From positions 1 through 56,027 of the forward strand of contig CAJUDE010000052.1 in assembly GCA_910585295.1 (NCBI GenBank): 56,027 nt of DNA, in the 5' to 3' direction. Source of the stretch: an uncultured Lachnospiraceae bacterium (GTDB taxonomy: Bacteria > Bacillota > Clostridia > Lachnospirales > Lachnospiraceae). The position numbers and the translations under genes were made by a program. The notes beneath the pieces are model-generated. The model worked only from the letters and a program-made list of their open reading frames with translations. It ran no database searches and was not told the DNA's origin. Of this stretch, positions 32,371 to 41,496 are shown in pieces; position 1 is the stretch's first letter, and each line of letters begins with the position of its first letter.

Positions 32371-33904
32371 GCCTCCCCCTTTCACTTTGCTGGGAACCTC
32401 TTCGTAAGTCAGAAACCTTTTGGTAATGCTTCATCCGAAGGTAAAGCCATACAATCACTAAAATTAATACCAAAAACACGCCTGCCAGGATAGTTATCCA
32501 CCATTGGTTGGTCTTTGGGACCTCTTTTTCCACTTTTAATTCCACAATTTGTGGTTTCTTTATGGTTATATGGAGTTCCTGGCTGCTTTCTACCAACTCC
32601 CCCTGCTCATTTTCATAAGAAAATACCACCGTGCCTGTCGTCTTGCCATACTTTTTCCCTTCCTCATCTATCACATTCCCTTCGTTATCCATGGTCAGGT
32701 TCCCAGCAAATACAGAAATTTCCCCGTCCACAGAAGCGCCTGCCTCAAGGTTCCCTAGAAACAGCTCTTTTTCTGAAAACAGCCCTTTCCCATCGAAGCG
32801 CACCCTGGCGTTATAAATTACTGCAAGCCCTGTATTCTGAACCTGGAAGGTCAGCAAATCCGTATCTGCTTCATAAATGTCCTCTGGAAAAGAAAGGCCT
32901 GTAAGTTCAGCATGGGGAACCTGCACAACAGATAAATTGACCGTCTCCGTGGAAGTGTAGGCAGTCCCCTTTTTATCCTCATATTCAAATTGAAACTGTA
33001 TGGATATGGAGCCTGCCGCCGCCTTTTTCCCAACAGTGATATTCTGGGACAAATCCATAGTTTCCCCGGCTTTTGCCCGTTCAAAATACCAGGAATTTTT
33101 CTCAAAAGAAATATCCGTATGATCCGATACCATGGTCACTTTCACATTCTCCATAGACTGATTCCTGCTGCAGTTTTTTGCAGCCAATGACCAAAAAGGC
33201 TGGGTTCCTGCCTGGACAGGTACAGACTGCAAGCTGTTTGAAAAAATCATTGCCCTAGGCTGATGGGCAGCTTGCTCCTCAGGCTGGGCGCCACCTTCCT
33301 CCACAGGGGCGGTAGGTTCTGGCTCTATTGGCATATCCTCGGATGGGAGTTCCGCAGCCCCCCCTAACTGGCCGTCAGAAGGAGCCTTGGGGACGCCATC
33401 TGTAATTTCCACATACACCGTAAATTCCTGCTGCATGCGTTCTCCCAAAGCTTGTGCCTGCACAAATAAATGAAGGGGGTATTGCCCATTTACGCGATTT
33501 TCCTTTAACTGAATCCTGCACTGGTACAAATAAACGCCGTCTTTTGATTTTTTCACTTTTTTCTGGTAATTCTTATAATAAAAAGGGCTGTTTTCCTCCC
33601 GTTCAAAGGAAATGCCGACAATGATTTTATCCGGTTCCCCCTGCTCCACCATAAACGGGACGATAAGGAGCATAGTGTCTTTTTGGATAGACGGCTCATA
33701 CCCTTTAGCAAAAGGCGCGTTCATGCCATCATACTTCCGGTTAGCGTCAATTGTCACAAGGCTGCCGCCCTTTTCCCCCTCATTTGGAACCACAAGCCCA
33801 TCTGCCCTAACAAGGGCAGGCACAAATAAGGACATCCAAAGGATGGAGCAAAACAGAAGGAAGCCCTGTTTTAATTTTGTAATAAACAATCCCTTGCACT
33901 TCAT
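32357..33904 (-). CDS. Membrane-anchored extracellular protein of the ABC module
   Basis: 515 residues. A signal peptide (cleavage likely after ALVRA, about 34) leads to an extracellular part with a Pro/Glu-rich linker (about 165-210) and immunoglobulin-like or CARDB-like beta domains (about 225-450, e.g. ADTDLLTFQVQNTGLAVIYN). A C-terminal helix at about 468-490 anchors it, leaving a basic cytoplasmic tail. The start overlaps the ATPase stop (ATGA) and has GGAGGATACAGGAAGT before it. Such proteins accompany some Firmicutes ABC exporters, possibly as an extracellular chaperone or receptor; that is inference. Confidence 0.65.
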   Translation of the reverse strand: MKCKGLFITKLKQGFLLFCSILWMSLFVPALVRADGLVVPNEGEKGGSLVTIDANRKYDGMNAPFAKGYEPSIQKDTMLLIVPFMVEQGEPDKIIVGISFEREENSPFYYKNYQKKVKKSKDGVYLYQCRIQLKENRVNGQYPLHLFVQAQALGERMQQEFTVYVEITDGVPKAPSDGQLGGAAELPSEDMPIEPEPTAPVEEGGAQPEEQAAHQPRAMIFSNSLQSVPVQAGTQPFWSLAAKNCSRNQSMENVKVTMVSDHTDISFEKNSWYFERAKAGETMDLSQNITVGKKAAAGSISIQFQFEYEDKKGTAYTSTETVNLSVVQVPHAELTGLSFPEDIYEADTDLLTFQVQNTGLAVIYNARVRFDGKGLFSEKELFLGNLEAGASVDGEISVFAGNLTMDNEGNVIDEEGKKYGKTTGTVVFSYENEQGELVESSQELHITIKKPQIVELKVEKEVPKTNQWWITILAGVFLVLILVIVWLYLRMKHYQKVSDLRRGSQQSERGRHEGA

Positions 33905-34539
33905 ACTTCCTGTATCCTCCCTCCATCCATTTCATAGACTTTATCACATAAAATACGGATATCCTCACTGTTGTGGCTTGCAAGGATAATCGTCTTGCCA
34001 TCTTTTTTTAATCCCAACAGAAGGTTCCGAATATCTTCCACCCCATGCTTATCCAACCCGTTAAAGGGTTCGTCTAAAATTAAAAATTCTGGGTCTTCCA
34101 TGATTGCCTGCGCTATCCCAAGGCGCTGGCGCATCCCCAAAGAATACTTTGCCACAGACTTTTTTAACCCCGGGTCAAGCCCTGCTTTGCAGATGGCTTC
34201 CCGTATCTCATTCTTAGATATTTTCCCCTGCAGGCCGGCAAGGATCTCCAGATTGCGCATTCCAGTAAGGTTTGTAAGGAAACCTGGCGTCTCAATAATC
34301 ACGCCGACGCTTTCTGGAAAATCGACCTCTGCCCCTATAATTTTTCCCCCAACACGTATCACTCCTTCTGTTACTGGAAGGAAGCCGCAGATACATTTCA
34401 TCAGGACTGTTTTCCCAGAACCATTATTGCCAGAAATCCCATAGACTTTCCCTTGTTCCATACTGATATTAATATCATGCAGGATAACGTCATCCCCAAA
34501 TTTTTTTGTCACATGGTTTATCTCTATATAAACGCCCAT
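33901..34539 (-). CDS. ABC transporter ATP-binding protein (ABC-2 exporter type)
   Basis: 212 residues. Walker A GNNGSGKTVLM (about 36-46), signature YSLGMRQRLGIAQA, Walker B FLILDEPFNGLD and switch H in ILASHNSED are intact. It resembles ATPases of ABC-2 exporters and bacteriocin-immunity transporters. GGGGAAAGTGGA precedes the ATG. It partners the two permeases encoded just upstream. Confidence 0.92.
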   Translation of the reverse strand: MGVYIEINHVTKKFGDDVILHDINISMEQGKVYGISGNNGSGKTVLMKCICGFLPVTEGVIRVGGKIIGAEVDFPESVGVIIETPGFLTNLTGMRNLEILAGLQGKISKNEIREAICKAGLDPGLKKSVAKYSLGMRQRLGIAQAIMEDPEFLILDEPFNGLDKHGVEDIRNLLLGLKKDGKTIILASHNSEDIRILCDKVYEMDGGRIQEV

Positions 34540-34565
34540 TCCACTTTCCCCAAATCTTTAAAAAA

Positions 34566-35282
34566 TTAAACTTCCTGCAGCCTCCAATACAAAATCAGGC
34601 TGTGGGACAACATCACTGCCAGGGAAACCACCAGAAAAAATACCCAAATGCCTGCATTCCCTGTCCCCCAGCTTTCTTTACATAACACCCACTCGCCAGG
34701 GTACATCACATACATTTTTGGAAAGTACCGTTCCTTTAAAATTACCATCATATAATAAACCACAAAAGGCAGCCCATAAGCCATATAATAATTCCGAAAC
34801 ACCGCCGCGAAAATTCCAGAAAATTCTGCAATTATGCCGCCTATAAAGCTAATGCGAAGAAGAGTTTCTACGGCTCCCCGGGCTTCTTCCCAGGAGACAG
34901 CCCCTTTCAATTCCAATGGATAGAGAAAGAAAAAACAAAATAGGAAGCTAAGGGTCCCTGCCAAGAAAAAAGGGAGGAAGCCCCCGGCATAAACCAAGCA
35001 CGTTTTTGCCCTGATATAATCCATCCGGCTAACCCTGGAAAGGTATAATTTTAAAAATCCACTGGCAGATTCCCGCACATAAGAACCCCCTGGCGGCAAC
35101 ACTGCTGCAATAGGTATGAGAAACAGCGTCACTTGGGACTCCAAGGAAGCCTGGTAAAATTGAATGAAACTCCCTGAGCCTAATGGAAATTCAACTTGAT
35201 AAAAGGGGAACCCCATGGCAAAGCCCAAAAAGCTGACCACCATAGCAGCCAAAAACCCCTTTTCCCTTAATAATTCTTTCAT
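34566..35282 (-). CDS. ABC-2-type permease subunit (small)
   Basis: 238 residues with about six hydrophobic helices. The pattern (an N-terminal helix, a long extracellular loop, then helical pairs with FLKLYLSRVSRMDYIRAKT in a cytoplasmic loop) fits ABC-2 permeases, which lack the binding-protein-dependent EAA motif. AGGAGATTGAAAT precedes the start. It is 26 bp upstream of the ATPase gene and 3 bp downstream of the larger permease gene. Confidence 0.75.
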   Translation of the reverse strand: MKELLREKGFLAAMVVSFLGFAMGFPFYQVEFPLGSGSFIQFYQASLESQVTLFLIPIAAVLPPGGSYVRESASGFLKLYLSRVSRMDYIRAKTCLVYAGGFLPFFLAGTLSFLFCFFFLYPLELKGAVSWEEARGAVETLLRISFIGGIIAEFSGIFAAVFRNYYMAYGLPFVVYYMMVILKERYFPKMYVMYPGEWVLCKESWGTGNAGIWVFFLVVSLAVMLSHSLILYWRLQEV

Positions 35283-35285
35283 ATT

Positions 35286-36179
35286 TCAATCTCCTGTAAA
35301 GGAATTAAAATTATATTTTTTAAGCGTATAGAAGGAAAGGGATAATAAAAGCAGAAGAAGCGCCAGAAATACTATGCAGGACTGCCCAATGGAAGGAAGC
35401 ACATCATACCCAAAATCATGCATCCCATAGGTGGCATGGTTCAGGGGGCTGAGCCACCCGGCGACCCTGCGCATTAGGAACATTTCATATTCCTCTTTGC
35501 GCAATATTTTTGCCAAAACATCCGGGTTCAGCAAAAACCCAAATAAGCTGTAAAACAGCCCTGCCCCCACAGCCGCCTTTTTCCCCAGCTTCATCTGGAA
35601 AAATAACATCAAGAAGCTTAAGGATAAAGCATAACAGATAAGAAGCGCAGTAATCTGCATACTGCAGGAAAGAGGGCTGGTGCTTTCCATTACTTTCACC
35701 GTAGAGGGGATGGACAGGTCCTTCCCCATATTGGAGTAAGCCAAAAGCGCCGCTGTTTTGCTCCAGATATTCCCTGCATATGTTTTTTGCATACAAAGAA
35801 TGCTGGTGGCCAGAACCACATAGAGCATATACAGCACAGTGACTAGGAAAATATAGAAAAACTGTGCCAGCAGCCATCGGCTTTTCTTCATGCGCAACAA
35901 CATATATGGAGTAAATGGGCTTAATTTTGGCAAATCCAAAAACAATAAAATCAACAGCAGGGAACACAAGAGGATGGCGGTGGCGTCCCCAAATGTCCAG
36001 ATAAAAGGCTCCAACGCCTGCATGGAGGAATCATAATAATCCGCCACCATCATCGCCCGCTCACTTAAGAAAAAACATAAGATAAAAGAAAACATAAATG
36101 ATGCAACTACCCTGGGATTTTTATAAAACCCTAAAAAATTCCATCTGACTGCTGCTGCCACTTGTTTTACGGCTCCCAT
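35286..36179 (-). CDS. ABC-2-type permease subunit (large)
   Basis: About 297 residues with six or more helices. The N-terminal VRWNFLGFYKNPRVVASFMF is typical of an ABC-2 cytoplasmic elbow and first helix. I start it at 36179, after AAAGGAATTGGGAAG; a TTG at 36251 would extend it by 24 residues but lacks a site. It is followed almost directly by the second permease gene, implying a heterodimeric exporter. Confidence 0.75.
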   Translation of the reverse strand: MGAVKQVAAAVRWNFLGFYKNPRVVASFMFSFILCFFLSERAMMVADYYDSSMQALEPFIWTFGDATAILLCSLLLILLFLDLPKLSPFTPYMLLRMKKSRWLLAQFFYIFLVTVLYMLYVVLATSILCMQKTYAGNIWSKTAALLAYSNMGKDLSIPSTVKVMESTSPLSCSMQITALLICYALSLSFLMLFFQMKLGKKAAVGAGLFYSLFGFLLNPDVLAKILRKEEYEMFLMRRVAGWLSPLNHATYGMHDFGYDVLPSIGQSCIVFLALLLLLLSLSFYTLKKYNFNSFTGD

Positions 36180-36294
36180 CTTCCCAATTCCTTTCCTAGC
36201 GTAACCCTGTTTGGGCGTAAGCCCTCCCTGCCATTCTTTTTCCCCATTCAATACAGGCGGCGCTGACGCCTAGGGCCATTCCCGCAAGGCTACA

Positions 36295-37887
36295 TTAATA
36301 TCCAAGCCCACGGTCAATTATCGTCCCATCCACAGCATTGACAGTTAAAAAACTTTGCTTAGAATGCTCCCCAGAGTTTTTATCCATATACTCTTGGTTT
36401 TCTGAATCGCTTCCCCCAAAGAAATCCCATACGGGGACCATAACCCCTGTGGTACTGTCTACGGTCGGGTCATATATTCTGGTATAGCCTAACTGTATCC
36501 TCTTGATATGGACGGTGTAACTATTGGAATATTCCAGCATATTTGCATTTGATATTTCCATCATCTGCTCATATATTTTCATAATGCTGTCAAAATCCAT
36601 CAGCTTCACATTCTCCATCTCAATCCCTTCTACCTTATAGGGATTATAGATTTCTATTTTCTGTATGCCGTCGTCCCCCACAATTACTTCGCACCTCTCA
36701 TAACTCCAAGGGATTAACGTGCTGTCCATATCTTTCAGAGCGCCCCCATAAGATTCTGTAAACGTTACGGGGATTCCATCCAACAGCCTGTTAAAGTAAA
36801 AAATATACCCTATATCCCGCAAATTATCTTTTGTAGGGTTCACATGGACGCTTTTTAAAAGAGCGTAATCCCAGTCTGTCAATTCCCAATCCCAACCAAG
36901 TTTTTCAATTTCTTCTTTTGCTGTTTTCTCCGCTTCTTCATAAGGGACATCCATTAGCCCTAAAATGGCATCTTCTGATAAAGTAGGCTGCTTGCCTTCT
37001 TCTGCTGACTCATGCTCACTGTCTATAAAATACCTCCCTTCCGTCCAGTGCGTGGACATCCGGAAATTTGTGGTATCCTCTGTAACCTTCTGAATCAGCA
37101 CCCTTACATCTGCAGTATGGCTATCGCTATCTTGGATCATATAGCTGTAAGCCCCATGGCTTGTTTCCGCCACCCCTTCAAAACGGCCTTCGTCTATTTG
37201 TTTCTCACCTGATTCATCTGTCCATTCCAGCCCAAAGGAAGGGGTTACTTTTACCTTCTCAACTGTATCCGGCGCATGCTCCATATTTTCCTCGTCATCT
37301 GCAATTGCCAGGTCAATGTCAAAAACAGGCTCCCCAGTGTCGTCATACACCCCGTTATCAAACGGGTCCAGATTCCCTTCCGCCTTATATTTTTTTAGCA
37401 ACGTAAGGTCTTTCTGGTATTGCTCCTTCGTCCACCGAAAATAATTATGGCCATCATAAATTTCAGCCCCTGGAAAAAAGGCTTCTGTAATTTTATTAAT
37501 TAATTCCTGGTCCATCTCTGCTGCAGACACCTTATAGGTATTCATCCTATCGCCTTCTGGCACAATAACCTCTGCATCTGTATCAATCACTAAGGCGCCG
37601 TCTTCATAAGAGGCTGTATTTTTATAATGCCCTGGCGCCTCTAACACCTTTGGCGCTTCTTTCTCCTCTACCTCTGCCCCCTGCCCATCTTTTTTGCCCT
37701 CCTGGCTGCCTTTTGCACCATCCCCATTGCTTTCATACTTTATGATATTGTCCGATTTTTTCTGCCTTACAATCGTATCTTCCGGCGTATTCTGGCAGCC
37801 TGAGCAATAGCTGATGCAAAGCGCCGCTGCAAAAATAATAATCCATCGCTTCCTAACTGCTTTTGCCTTTTGTTTTCCTTCTCCCAT
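36295..37887 (-). CDS. Lipoprotein of unknown function (DUF6034-like), paralogue 1
   Basis: About 530 residues. A lipoprotein signal (basic start KRKRW-like, then ALCISYCSGC) is followed by a Lys/Glu/Gly-rich linker and a large extracellular domain. Its C-terminal ~350 residues are closely similar to the next gene (shared WSYERCEVIVGDDGIQK, MDFDSIMKIYEQMMEISNA, VPVWDFFGG, TVNAVDGTIIDR). DUF6034 is my best family guess, from memory. The start at 37887 follows AAAAGGAAAAGAA; 16 bp separate it from the other paralogue. It precedes the exporter permeases. Confidence 0.75.
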   Translation of the reverse strand: MGEGKQKAKAVRKRWIIIFAAALCISYCSGCQNTPEDTIVRQKKSDNIIKYESNGDGAKGSQEGKKDGQGAEVEEKEAPKVLEAPGHYKNTASYEDGALVIDTDAEVIVPEGDRMNTYKVSAAEMDQELINKITEAFFPGAEIYDGHNYFRWTKEQYQKDLTLLKKYKAEGNLDPFDNGVYDDTGEPVFDIDLAIADDEENMEHAPDTVEKVKVTPSFGLEWTDESGEKQIDEGRFEGVAETSHGAYSYMIQDSDSHTADVRVLIQKVTEDTTNFRMSTHWTEGRYFIDSEHESAEEGKQPTLSEDAILGLMDVPYEEAEKTAKEEIEKLGWDWELTDWDYALLKSVHVNPTKDNLRDIGYIFYFNRLLDGIPVTFTESYGGALKDMDSTLIPWSYERCEVIVGDDGIQKIEIYNPYKVEGIEMENVKLMDFDSIMKIYEQMMEISNANMLEYSNSYTVHIKRIQLGYTRIYDPTVDSTTGVMVPVWDFFGGSDSENQEYMDKNSGEHSKQSFLTVNAVDGTIIDRGLGY

Positions 37888-37903
37888 TTCTTTTCCTTTT
37901 ATC

Positions 37904-39394
37904 TTAATAACCAAGGTCACGGTCAATTACCGTTCCATCTATGGCATTGATTGTCATAAAACTCTGTTTGGAATGTTCGCCAGTATTTTTTCTGACATAC
38001 CCATCTATCTCTGAGTCAAACCCTCCAAAGAAGTCCCAAACCGGGACTAATATGCCTGATGTGTTATCTGCGTTCGGGTCATAGACCCTGCTATACCCTA
38101 ATTGCGCCCTAGTGATATGGTAAGTCCTTTGCTTCTCAAATTCTGTTACTTCGGCGTTGGACACTTCCATCATCTGTTCATATATTTTTATTATGCTGTC
38201 AAAATCCATCAGCTTTACATGTTCTGTCTGTATGCCATCCACCACATAAGGATTATAGATTTCCACTTTCTGTATGCCGTCGTCCCCTACAATTACCTCG
38301 CATCTTTCATAACTCCAAGGGGTTACCGTGCTGTCCATATCCTCCAAAGCCCCGCCATAGGAATCTGTAAAAGTAATCGGCACTCCGTCAATGACCCTGG
38401 AAAAATAGAATATATACCCGCCATCCAACAGGCTTTCCTCCTTGATATCCCCTTCCCCGTAACGGAATACAGAATAATCCCAGTCTGTCATTTGCCAATC
38501 CCATCCCAACTGCTCTATTTTTTCTTTGGCAGCCTGCTCGGCATCCTCATAAGAAATACCCAATAATTTCTTTATAGTATCCTCAGATATTGGGCTTGAG
38601 CCTTCCCCCTCCATATCCATCAGGAACCTCGCTTCTGTCCAAATGGAAAACATTCTTGGGTCTGGCAAATCATCCCTTCTTTTTTCAATCGAAATTTTTA
38701 AATCTTTGGTATTGGTTTCGTCCATAATGTTATAATTGTAAATCCCCTGGCTTGTTTCCACTACGCCGCGAAATTCTGTTTCATCTACTATTTTCTCTGT
38801 TTCTTCTCCTTTCCCGCTTTCCCATTCCAGCCCAAACATTGGCTTCACTTCTATTTTTTGCACTTCATCTGGCGCATCTGCCATTTTTTCTTCATCAAAC
38901 GCAATCACTTCGTCAATGTTAAAGTGTAATTCTCCGTTCTCATCGGTCCCATATTCATACGGGTCCATGTTTCCCTCTGCCTTATACTTTTTAAGCCTTG
39001 TAATCTCTTCCTGATACCAGGACTTTGTTGGCTCGTCGTAAGAATAGGTATGGTAAATCTTATCCCCCTCGAAAAAAATCTTTGTAACTTTATCAATCAG
39101 TTCTTGATTTGCTTCCTGCGCAGACACTTTATATGTATGGATAGCCTCTACTTCTGGCACGATTACCTCTGCGTCTGTATCAATCACAAGTGCGCCGTCT
39201 TCATAAGAAGCTTTATTTACATACCGTTCTGGCGCCTGCACCATTTCCTGAATGGAACCTTTGGAAGTCTCGTATTTTTTGATATTGTCCGCGTTCTTTT
39301 GCTTTACAATTGAATTTTCCGGTGTTTGCTGGCAGCCTGCAAGGATACCCATGCAAAGCCCTGCTGCAAGGGCCGCCCTATATTTTTTCTTCAT
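37904..39394 (-). CDS. Lipoprotein of unknown function (DUF6034-like), paralogue 2
   Basis: 496 residues. Lipobox LAGC (GILAGCQQTP, about 18-27), then the same architecture as paralogue 1, including the shared segments ALVIDTDAEVIVPE and WSYERCEVIVGDDGIQK. The two are a tandem duplication with divergent N-terminal linkers. TAGGAGGGACTT precedes the ATG. Upstream lies the direct repeat at 39461-39482 thought to bind the response regulator, so this is probably the first gene of the lipoprotein-exporter operon. Confidence 0.78.
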   Translation of the reverse strand: MKKKYRAALAAGLCMGILAGCQQTPENSIVKQKNADNIKKYETSKGSIQEMVQAPERYVNKASYEDGALVIDTDAEVIVPEVEAIHTYKVSAQEANQELIDKVTKIFFEGDKIYHTYSYDEPTKSWYQEEITRLKKYKAEGNMDPYEYGTDENGELHFNIDEVIAFDEEKMADAPDEVQKIEVKPMFGLEWESGKGEETEKIVDETEFRGVVETSQGIYNYNIMDETNTKDLKISIEKRRDDLPDPRMFSIWTEARFLMDMEGEGSSPISEDTIKKLLGISYEDAEQAAKEKIEQLGWDWQMTDWDYSVFRYGEGDIKEESLLDGGYIFYFSRVIDGVPITFTDSYGGALEDMDSTVTPWSYERCEVIVGDDGIQKVEIYNPYVVDGIQTEHVKLMDFDSIIKIYEQMMEVSNAEVTEFEKQRTYHITRAQLGYSRVYDPNADNTSGILVPVWDFFGGFDSEIDGYVRKNTGEHSKQSFMTINAIDGTVIDRDLGY

Positions 39395-39460
39395 AAGTCC
39401 CTCCTAAATTGTTGATAGATTAATGGTAACACCTTATCTTTTGGAAATATTCATTCATTT

Positions 39461-39482
39461 GTAAAGGATCCGTAAAGGACGC
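39461..39482 (-). promoter_or_regulatory. Candidate response-regulator site before the lipoprotein operon
   Basis: GTAAAGGATCC and GTAAAGGACGC are direct repeats with an 11-bp period, the usual spacing for OmpR-family dimers. The same GTAAA-N6-GTAAA pattern lies before the regulator gene itself (41472-41487). It is about 67 bp upstream of the start of paralogue 2. Confidence 0.5.
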
Positions 39483-39493
39483 AGGCGCCCTTT

Positions 39494-40756
39494 TTAACTG
39501 TCCAGCACAATCGAAATCTTTGTGCCTTTCCCAACCTGGCTCTCAATTTCCATCCTTCCATTGTGGACTGCTGCAATCTGGTCGCATAGGGCAAGTCCAA
39601 GCCCCATATTGCCACTTTTCCTGGAACGGGACTTATCCACCCGGTAAAATGCTTTGCGGACCTTATCCACTTCTTCTGGCGGGATTCCACATCCTTCATC
39701 CCGTACCCACAGAGAAGTTCCATCGGCGCCCATATAGATATTGCTCCCTGGCCTTGACGCCATAATGCTGTTATTAATAAGGTTAATCAAAAAACTTACC
39801 ATTAAATCAGCGTCCAGGGTTTTGTTTTTATCTTGGCAATCCCCCTCCCAGATTAAAGTTATCCCTGTCTCTTCCAGCCTGTGCCTCACACTGCTTTCCA
39901 CTTCCTCAAAAAGCGCCCCTACCGACGCTTCATGCAGGGCAACCTTACATTCCGGCTCATACAGCCTTGCCAATTCCATCATTTTTTCCGAAAGGCGGGA
40001 CAGCCTCCCGCTTTCCTGATAGATATAATTCAGGGACTTCTCTTCCTGCCCCGGCGATAATTTCACACGCAAAAGCGTTTCTGAATATCCTTTGATGGCG
40101 GTCAGGGGCGTCTTTAATTCATGGGAAAGGCTGCCGATTAACTGACGTTGGGCCTCATTTACTGCCTGCAGGGGCTTCGTTATTTTCTTAATCAAGTAAA
40201 CCAACACCAGCGCCATGCCCATGGACGCCAAAAAAGATACCAGCAATTCCTGCATAACCAGGTTCCAGCTTTTTTCATATATATGGGTGACATCCACCCC
40301 ATACAGCAGGATATAGCCCTCATGGCTGTTAACATAATATCTCCCACTGTAATTTTCATAAAAAATCAGGATATGCCTGCCGTCTACTTTCTCCAGTTTA
40401 AAGTTATAAGGGTAACCCTGCTTCGCCGCTTGGTCTAAATCAATCTTGGAGGTATCAAATTCATAAGGGCTGCTGTTATATAATTCTTTTTCCCCTTTAT
40501 ACAAAGCGGAATGTTCCGGCATAGTCTCCCGAAAAAAATAAATCATCATATAATCTGGCACTTCCATCCGGCCAGCTCCCTTATAAAATTTCTTGTTTAA
40601 ATTTAAGATAGCATTCTCAAAAATTTCATATTCCTTTTTTTTCAGCAGTTCGATTTTTTCCTGCCTGCTGGTAAAGATCACATAAAAAGAAAAAACCTGC
40701 GCCAACACAAATAACATGGTTGACGCAGTAAGCGCAATTTTCTTTATCATATCCAT
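39494..40756 (-). CDS. Sensor histidine kinase
   Basis: 420 residues. TM1 (about 8-29) and TM2 (about 170-190) enclose an extracellular sensor of about 140 residues. HisKA has H212 in GSLSHELKTPLTAIKGYSE; the ATPase domain keeps N-box INLINNSIMAS, G1 RDEGCGIPPEE and G2 MGLGLALC. All catalytic motifs are intact. The start overlaps the stop of the regulator gene by 10 bp and has GGAGGTGCCTGA before it. It probably senses an envelope signal and controls the exporter operon. Confidence 0.93.
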   Translation of the reverse strand: MDMIKKIALTASTMLFVLAQVFSFYVIFTSRQEKIELLKKKEYEIFENAILNLNKKFYKGAGRMEVPDYMMIYFFRETMPEHSALYKGEKELYNSSPYEFDTSKIDLDQAAKQGYPYNFKLEKVDGRHILIFYENYSGRYYVNSHEGYILLYGVDVTHIYEKSWNLVMQELLVSFLASMGMALVLVYLIKKITKPLQAVNEAQRQLIGSLSHELKTPLTAIKGYSETLLRVKLSPGQEEKSLNYIYQESGRLSRLSEKMMELARLYEPECKVALHEASVGALFEEVESSVRHRLEETGITLIWEGDCQDKNKTLDADLMVSFLINLINNSIMASRPGSNIYMGADGTSLWVRDEGCGIPPEEVDKVRKAFYRVDKSRSRKSGNMGLGLALCDQIAAVHNGRMEIESQVGKGTKISIVLDS

Positions 40757-41418
40757 TCAGGCACCTCCATCCGGTAGCCTACCCTTGGCACTGTAATAAT
40801 CACATCTGAAAAATCTAGTTTTTTGCGGATATTCCCCACATGCACATCTACTGTCCGGCTTTCCCCTTCAAAATCCACGCCCCAGAGGATATTGAGTATT
40901 TGGTCTCTTGAAATCACACGGTTGCGGTATTTCCAGAATACCAGCAGGCAGTCAAATTCCATAGGCTGCATGGGTATGTCCACCCCGTTTTTTTTTACAG
41001 TCCTCTTCTTCTCATTGACCACAACATCCCGGATATGTATTTCCTCTGGCTCTTCTTTTCCACAACGCTTTAAAATATTATCTATGCGTACCAGAAGCTC
41101 TAACATTTCAAAAGGCTTTACAATATAATCTTCCGCCCCAGACCTTAAGCCCTTTACCTTACTGGGCAAATCCCCTTTTGCGGTTAGATATATCACTGGG
41201 ATATTATGCCCTTTTAATTCTTCCAGCAACTCAAACCCATCCTTGCCAGGAAGCATAATATCCAGCAATGCCAGCGCATAGTCGTCCTGCCCCTTTAAAT
41301 GGCGGCTGAATTCATTCCCATCAAAAAATGGGACAGGCTGATACCCTACAATTTCCAGGTTCATGCAAATTAAATCATTGATGGCTGTTTCGTCTTCAAT
41401 TACTAATATCTTTTTCAT
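40747..41418 (-). CDS. OmpR-family response regulator
   Basis: 223 residues. Receiver domain with E8-D9, phospho-acceptor D53 (LLDIMLPGKDGF) and K101 (IVKPFEML), then a winged-helix DNA-binding domain (about 128-223; SRTVDVHVGNIRKKL). AGGTGATAGG precedes the start. It is translationally coupled to the kinase. Likely targets are the GTAAA-N6-GTAAA repeats at 41472-41487 and 39461-39476. Confidence 0.95.
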   Translation of the reverse strand: MKKILVIEDETAINDLICMNLEIVGYQPVPFFDGNEFSRHLKGQDDYALALLDIMLPGKDGFELLEELKGHNIPVIYLTAKGDLPSKVKGLRSGAEDYIVKPFEMLELLVRIDNILKRCGKEEPEEIHIRDVVVNEKKRTVKKNGVDIPMQPMEFDCLLVFWKYRNRVISRDQILNILWGVDFEGESRTVDVHVGNIRKKLDFSDVIITVPRVGYRMEVPEWI

Positions 41419-41433
41419 CCTATCACCTATTTT

Positions 41434-41491
41434 ATTATAAGGGATTCTAGAAAAGAAAACTTTTATTTTTTGTAAATGTTTTGTAAATATA
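41434..41491 (-). promoter_or_regulatory. Promoter and direct repeat of the two-component operon
   Basis: A -10 TATAAT (41434-41439) lies 15-20 bp upstream of the regulator start. Upstream of it are TTTACAAAACA and TTTACAAAAAA on the minus strand (plus-strand GTAAA at 41472 and 41483, 11-bp period). This suggests autoregulation by the OmpR-type protein. Confidence 0.5.
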
Positions 41492-41496
41492 AAACA

